Assembly: GCA_937890045.1 (NCBI GenBank)
Contig: CALBXV010000506.1
Span: 1-15,987, forward strand
Direction: 5' to 3'
DNA: 15,987 nt
Source: an uncultured archaeon
GTDB lineage: Archaea > Thermoproteota > Nitrososphaeria > Nitrososphaerales > CALBXV01
In this document: piece by piece, positions 13,407 through 15,987 of the stretch
Layout of the letters: each line of letters opens with the position of its first letter
How positions within the stretch are numbered: the first letter of the stretch is position 1
The notes under the pieces: generated by a model
What the model saw: only the letters and a program-made list of their open reading frames with translations
The model's database searches: none
What the model was told of the DNA's origin: nothing
Program-made: the position numbers and the translations under genes

Positions 13407-14209
13407 AAATCAAATCCCTTTTCTGCTGTTTCTATTTTTACTTTTTCTTTTAAAATTCTAGACCTTGCTATCTTACAATAATTTTCTGAAATTTCAAATC
13501 CAATGTAATTTCTATCTAGATTTACTGATGCAACTGCTGTAGTGCCGCTACCCATAAATGGATCTAATACTATATCATCTTCATATGTCATAAATTTAAT
13601 AGCCTTAACTGGTATATCAAGACTAAAATTTGCTTCTGTCATTCCTCTAGTTTCTGCAAAATAGTTCCACAATCCAGATACAACTTCCATAAATCCTTTT
13701 TTATCTTCTTCCGAGTCTGTCCAATAAGATTCACCTTTTTCTAACTTTTTCCATTGATCTTTATAACCTATCAATACACATTCTTTTGGATTGTGCATAT
13801 AAGGAGCAGACGCCGATAACCAACTACCCCATGCAGAAAATTTTACTTTTTGAGGTGCTTTTTCAACCAAATCTGCAATTCCACTAAACCCAAATCCTAT
13901 CTCTTTCATCATTTGATAATATTCAGATGCTATAAAAACTCTATGATGCCCCCCAAGTTTTTTCATATTAACTTCATATGGAATATTAACTGCAATTCTC
14001 CCATCTGGTTTAAGAACTCTATAAACTTCTGTCAACCAATCTTTAGAAAATTGCATATAATCATCTAATCTTAAACAATCATCCCAATTATCATACTCTA
14101 TCCCAACATTATATGGTGGGGAAGTCACACAAAGATCTACAGAATTATCTAATATATGTTTTTTAAGACCTACTATACAATCTGTATTGTATATATAATT
14201 AGTCCGCAC
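13397..14209 (-). CDS. Beta-class DNA methyltransferase (adenine-N6 or cytosine-N4), orphan
   Basis: This 270-residue amino-methyltransferase acts on DNA. The catalytic motif IV, TSPPYN (29-34), comes before the SAM-binding motif I, LDPFMGSGTT (215-224), which is the beta-class order. The T-S-P-P-Y form occurs in both cytosine-N4 and adenine-N6 enzymes, so the base cannot be settled. The region between (about 60-200) holds the target recognition part. No restriction endonuclase gene lies nearby, so it is probably an orphan enzyme that protects phage DNA or marks it for other processes. The GTG start at 14209 overlaps the clamp stop by 11 bases; no good ribosome-binding site precedes it, but IYNTDCIVGL must be kept because it is the conserved opening of the family. 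Its place between clamp and clamp loader would give it replication-gene timing. Confidence 0.88.
   Translation of the reverse strand: MRTNYIYNTDCIVGLKKHILDNSVDLCVTSPPYNVGIEYDNWDDCLRLDDYMQFSKDWLTEVYRVLKPDGRIAVNIPYEVNMKKLGGHHRVFIASEYYQMMKEIGFGFSGIADLVEKAPQKVKFSAWGSWLSASAPYMHNPKECVLIGYKDQWKKLEKGESYWTDSEEDKKGFMEVVSGLWNYFAETRGMTEANFSLDIPVKAIKFMTYEDDIVLDPFMGSGTTAVASVNLDRNYIGFEISENYCKIARSRILKEKVKIETAEKGFDFWE
13415..13420 (-). promoter_or_regulatory. Ribosome-binding site for the clamp-loader TTG start
   Basis: The reverse strand reads AAGGGA with 8 bases to the TTG at 13406. No ATG or GTG lies in frame before the conserved WNEKYRP opening, so TTG initiation of this core replication gene is well supported. 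Confidence 0.7.
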
Positions 14210-14924
14210 TTTGTGTCGCGACCAAATTATAAACTGCGTGATAATTATCTACCTTAAATGTAACTCTGGCAAGTCCTTGAGCAGAAATTTCTAATTTACC
14301 TTTACTACATTCTTTATTAGCTTGTAGAATTTTCCCAAAAAGATCTGCATTAAATGATAATAAATCCATATCATTAAATTGATCTACATTAACTGGTATT
14401 GTAATTCTATCTGAATTTATACTTGAATATCCTAGTATACAATCACACGATTCTCTATCTTTATCTGTAACTATTGTAAATGTTTCTTTATCTGTTAAAG
14501 CATTTTTACTTGCTATAAATCTAGATACAAAATTACTATCAATCTCTAGTGTAAGTTGAAATTCTGGTACATTTTTCATTGCAGGTACAACCGGAATAAT
14601 AGTTTTATCACTCAACATAAAGTTTATACTAGCATTTATATCTTCCACCTTAATGGATATAGCTGTATCGTCTGACCTCAAAACAGTTAATTTAACATCA
14701 TCACCCAACACATTTAACATACGTGAAAATTGTGCAGTATTATAAATTCCCAATTCAATATCTTCAAATTGAAAATCATTTAATGCTAATTTTCCTAAAA
14801 GTGATTTTTCGGGAGTGATGAATTCTGTAGTTAAAACATTATCTTTTATTGTAAGTATTACTGATTGTACACTATCTCCAAGTGAATACTTATTAATGAA
14901 TCTTTCTAAAAGTCCTTTATTCAT
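14199..14924 (-). CDS. 45: Sliding clamp, T4 gp45-like
   Basis: This 241-residue protein has the layout of the T4 processivity clamp, a trimeric ring that tethers the polymerase to DNA and in T4 also activates late transcription. Helix-turn-strand features typical of gp45 can be seen: an N-terminal LLERFINKYSL helix, FEDIELGIYNTAQFSRMLNVLGDDVKLTV (about 52-80), matching the D-x-x-I-Y-D-L-x-x-F-L-x-x-L-S-L region of T4, IPVVPAMKNVPEF in the interdomain connector, then a second domain ending with VTFKVDNYHAVYNLVA. It is a little longer than T4 gp45 (228). The ATG at 14924 is preceded by TAGGAG, 10 bases away. It is the first gene after the polymerase. Sequence similarity among clamps is low, so the call leans on length, order and neighbours as well as on the motif. 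Confidence 0.9.
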   Translation of the reverse strand: MNKGLLERFINKYSLGDSVQSVILTIKDNVLTTEFITPEKSLLGKLALNDFQFEDIELGIYNTAQFSRMLNVLGDDVKLTVLRSDDTAISIKVEDINASINFMLSDKTIIPVVPAMKNVPEFQLTLEIDSNFVSRFIASKNALTDKETFTIVTDKDRESCDCILGYSSINSDRITIPVNVDQFNDMDLLSFNADLFGKILQANKECSKGKLEISAQGLARVTFKVDNYHAVYNLVATQSAD

Positions 14925-14969
14925 TATTTTACATCTCCTATTTGTTATTTATTAATTTAAAAATTTAAA

Positions 14970-15000
14970 ATGGTATATATACATATATATCATTTACCAT
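14970..15000 (-). terminator. Imperfect dyad between polymerase and clamp genes
   Basis: The only longer gap of the window (14925-15009) holds an inverted repeat. Outer arms ATGGTA and TACCAT (14970-14975 and 14995-15000) pair fully, inner TATATA tracts can extend the stem with a short bulge, and the reverse strand then runs into TTTTAAATTTTT. This could be a weak intrinsic terminator, an RNA processing or translational control structure, or simply an A+T-rich dyad. The remainder of the gap holds the clamp ribosome-binding site and nothing else recognisable. Confidence 0.35.
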
Positions 15001-15009
15001 TCTCAAAAT

Positions 15010-15987
15010 TCAAAAAAATTTCTCTAAAGTATATCTTTTATCAATTGGATTATCCCAACTCATAGCTTGATAAAACATATCAATTTTTTTACTTAATGAT
15101 TGCTTATACATTTTGTTTACATCTATATAAATTTTTATATATTCTAAAATCTTTACAGGATCATCATACCCTTTATATGCTAAAACTGGCAAATTTAATG
15201 GATTTTGTTTTAAATACACCCATTTAATCTTTTCTCCATTAGATATTTTAGGATATCTTTTTATCTTATAGTAATCTATCATATCATTATATGCCATAGA
15301 AGCCTTAACATGAACTGGTGTGGCTTTTTCATAATAAGTAGAAATAATTTTTCCTCCTGGAACATTTACTGGTAATCCAGTCTCTCTATCCAAACTACAC
15401 TTAAATTTATCTATTCGTTTTACGCCAGTTGGTGAAGAAATTTCATCATAATCCATAGCCTTCATAGCTTTTTTAAACTTAAAAATTCTCTCATCAATTT
15501 TTTCTTTAGGTACTGCTACTAAAATATCATCTAAAATTTTTGATAATAAATTCTTCATAGCTACAGCAAAACTACTACGAACAGTATCCAACCCTTTAAC
15601 CTGTATTTTGTTTACTTTACGCCCAGAATCATTTATAATTTTCATTCCATATCGTTTTTTTGTAACAAACAATGCAGTTTTAGCAATAACTTCTTGTTTA
15701 ATTTCATAATAATGTTTATCTAAATTACAAAACTTTTTAGCAAATAAATCATAACTCTGGTTTAAAAATCCTTGTATCTCATCCGCAATATTAATAATAT
15801 GTTGAGTCATCGTTGCTTCAGCACTGGTATCAATTCCTTTATGTCTTGCTTTAACCAACGGTGTGGCTGATGCGAAAATACTATCAGTATCTATGTATAT
15901 AACATAATTTTCATCCGTTGTACCTAACTCTTTATTATAATATAGATTAACAAGTTTTTTACTAAATTTAATAAGTTCTTGTCCTGT
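15010..15987 (-). CDS. 43: DNA polymerase family B, gp43-like (5' end outside window)
   Basis: This is the C-terminal 325 residues of the replicative polymerase; the reading frame stays open to the window edge. Motif C, YIDTDSIF, is encoded at about 15868-15891 and provides one of the two catalytic aspartates of the palm; motifs A and B and the exonuclease domain lie outside. The following palm and thumb segments include KKRYGMKII (a K-K-R-Y motif near 15640-15665) and KGLDTVRSSFA, matching the T4/RB69 K-G-[VL]-x-x-V-R-S strand. The last residues, RYTLEKFF, resemble a clamp-binding peptide (hydrophobic-x-x-F-F), as expected for a polymerase tethered by the gp45-like clamp encoded just downstream. 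The TGA stop at 15010 is followed by an 85-base gap. No intein or frameshift is apparent in the visible part. An internal TTG at 15858 is not the start, because motif C lies upstream of it. Confidence 0.95.
   Translation of the reverse strand, partial: TGQELIKFSKKLVNLYYNKELGTTDENYVIYIDTDSIFASATPLVKARHKGIDTSAEATMTQHIINIADEIQGFLNQSYDLFAKKFCNLDKHYYEIKQEVIAKTALFVTKKRYGMKIINDSGRKVNKIQVKGLDTVRSSFAVAMKNLLSKILDDILVAVPKEKIDERIFKFKKAMKAMDYDEISSPTGVKRIDKFKCSLDRETGLPVNVPGGKIISTYYEKATPVHVKASMAYNDMIDYYKIKRYPKISNGEKIKWVYLKQNPLNLPVLAYKGYDDPVKILEYIKIYIDVNKMYKQSLSKKIDMFYQAMSWDNPIDKRYTLEKFF

Noticed and set aside
14929..14934. ATGTAA start-stop immediately upstream of the clamp ATG
   Set aside because: It directly abuts the AGGAG, too close for initiation, and is likely coincidental.
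14946..14953. AATAAATA on the minus strand, one mismatch from the T4 late promoter box TATAAATA
   Set aside because: Such strings are expected by chance at this base composition, and the position leaves almost no leader before the clamp ribosome-binding site.
1..15987. CRISPR arrays, tRNA genes, insertion sequences, integrase or attachment sites
   Set aside because: No regularly spaced repeats, cloverleaf sequences, transposase or integrase motifs were found on reading both strands.

Overview
The window looks like part of a tailed, T4-like (myovirus-type) phage genome. It is very A+T-rich (roughly 70% by eye), has no tRNA or rRNA gene, and every convincing gene lies on the minus strand, packed head to tail with stop/start overlaps or gaps of a few bases. 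The diagnostic genes are the T4 replisome set: family B DNA polymerase (gp43-like, 5' end outside the window), sliding clamp (gp45-like), clamp-loader ATPase (gp44-like) and, 11.7 kb further on, a probable clamp-loader small subunit (gp62-like). An aquatic or marine origin is an inference from the gene style (phage ClpP, a small zinc-ribbon protein, 2-oxoglutarate oxygenases, a low-lysine acidic Ser/Thr-rich protein). The envelope-directed genes would suit a Gram-negative host, but the host cannot be read from the sequence.

Layout, in transcription order from the right edge to the left: (1) replication block: polymerase C-terminal part (15010-15987), an 85-base spacer with a dyad, clamp (14199-14924), an orphan beta-class DNA methyltransferase (13397-14209) and the clamp-loader ATPase (12480-13406). 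(2) An accessory island of 15 genes (797-12483): ClpP-like protease, heptose-kinase-like PfkB protein, zinc-ribbon protein, an amino acid:carrier-protein-ligase-like protein with a GNAT-like C-terminus, FabZ-like dehydratase, SAM methyltransferase, SGNH hydrolase, PIG-L deacetylase, a 520-residue protein with ATP-grasp-like and Hint-like parts, radical SAM enzyme, QueC-like PP-loop enzyme, AmpG-like permease, a prolyl-4-hydroxylase-type oxygenase, a sulfotransferase and an Asp/Asn-hydroxylase-type oxygenase. (3) Return to replication-type genes: the gp62-like subunit (345-770) and a DUF1599-like gene running off the left edge.

The unusual feature is the island. It separates two subunits of one clamp-loader complex, and it carries enzyme types that normally build or tailor small molecules, peptides or glycans, plus a membrane permease of the muropeptide importer family. 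Two readings fit. One is a phage biosynthetic cassette in which an activated amino acid is transferred, tailored by radical SAM, PP-loop, oxygenase, sulfotransferase and methyltransferase enzymes, and moved by the permease. The other is a cell-envelope remodelling or recycling module (permease, heptose-kinase-like, deacetylase and esterase-like genes). The sequence shows the parts and their tight co-linearity but no product.

No intergenic stretch reaches 300 bases; the longest is the 85-base gap between polymerase and clamp. Several starts appear to be TTG or GTG placed 7-8 bases after a Shine-Dalgarno sequence and overlapping the previous stop codon, so start choices given here sometimes differ from the longest possible reading frame.
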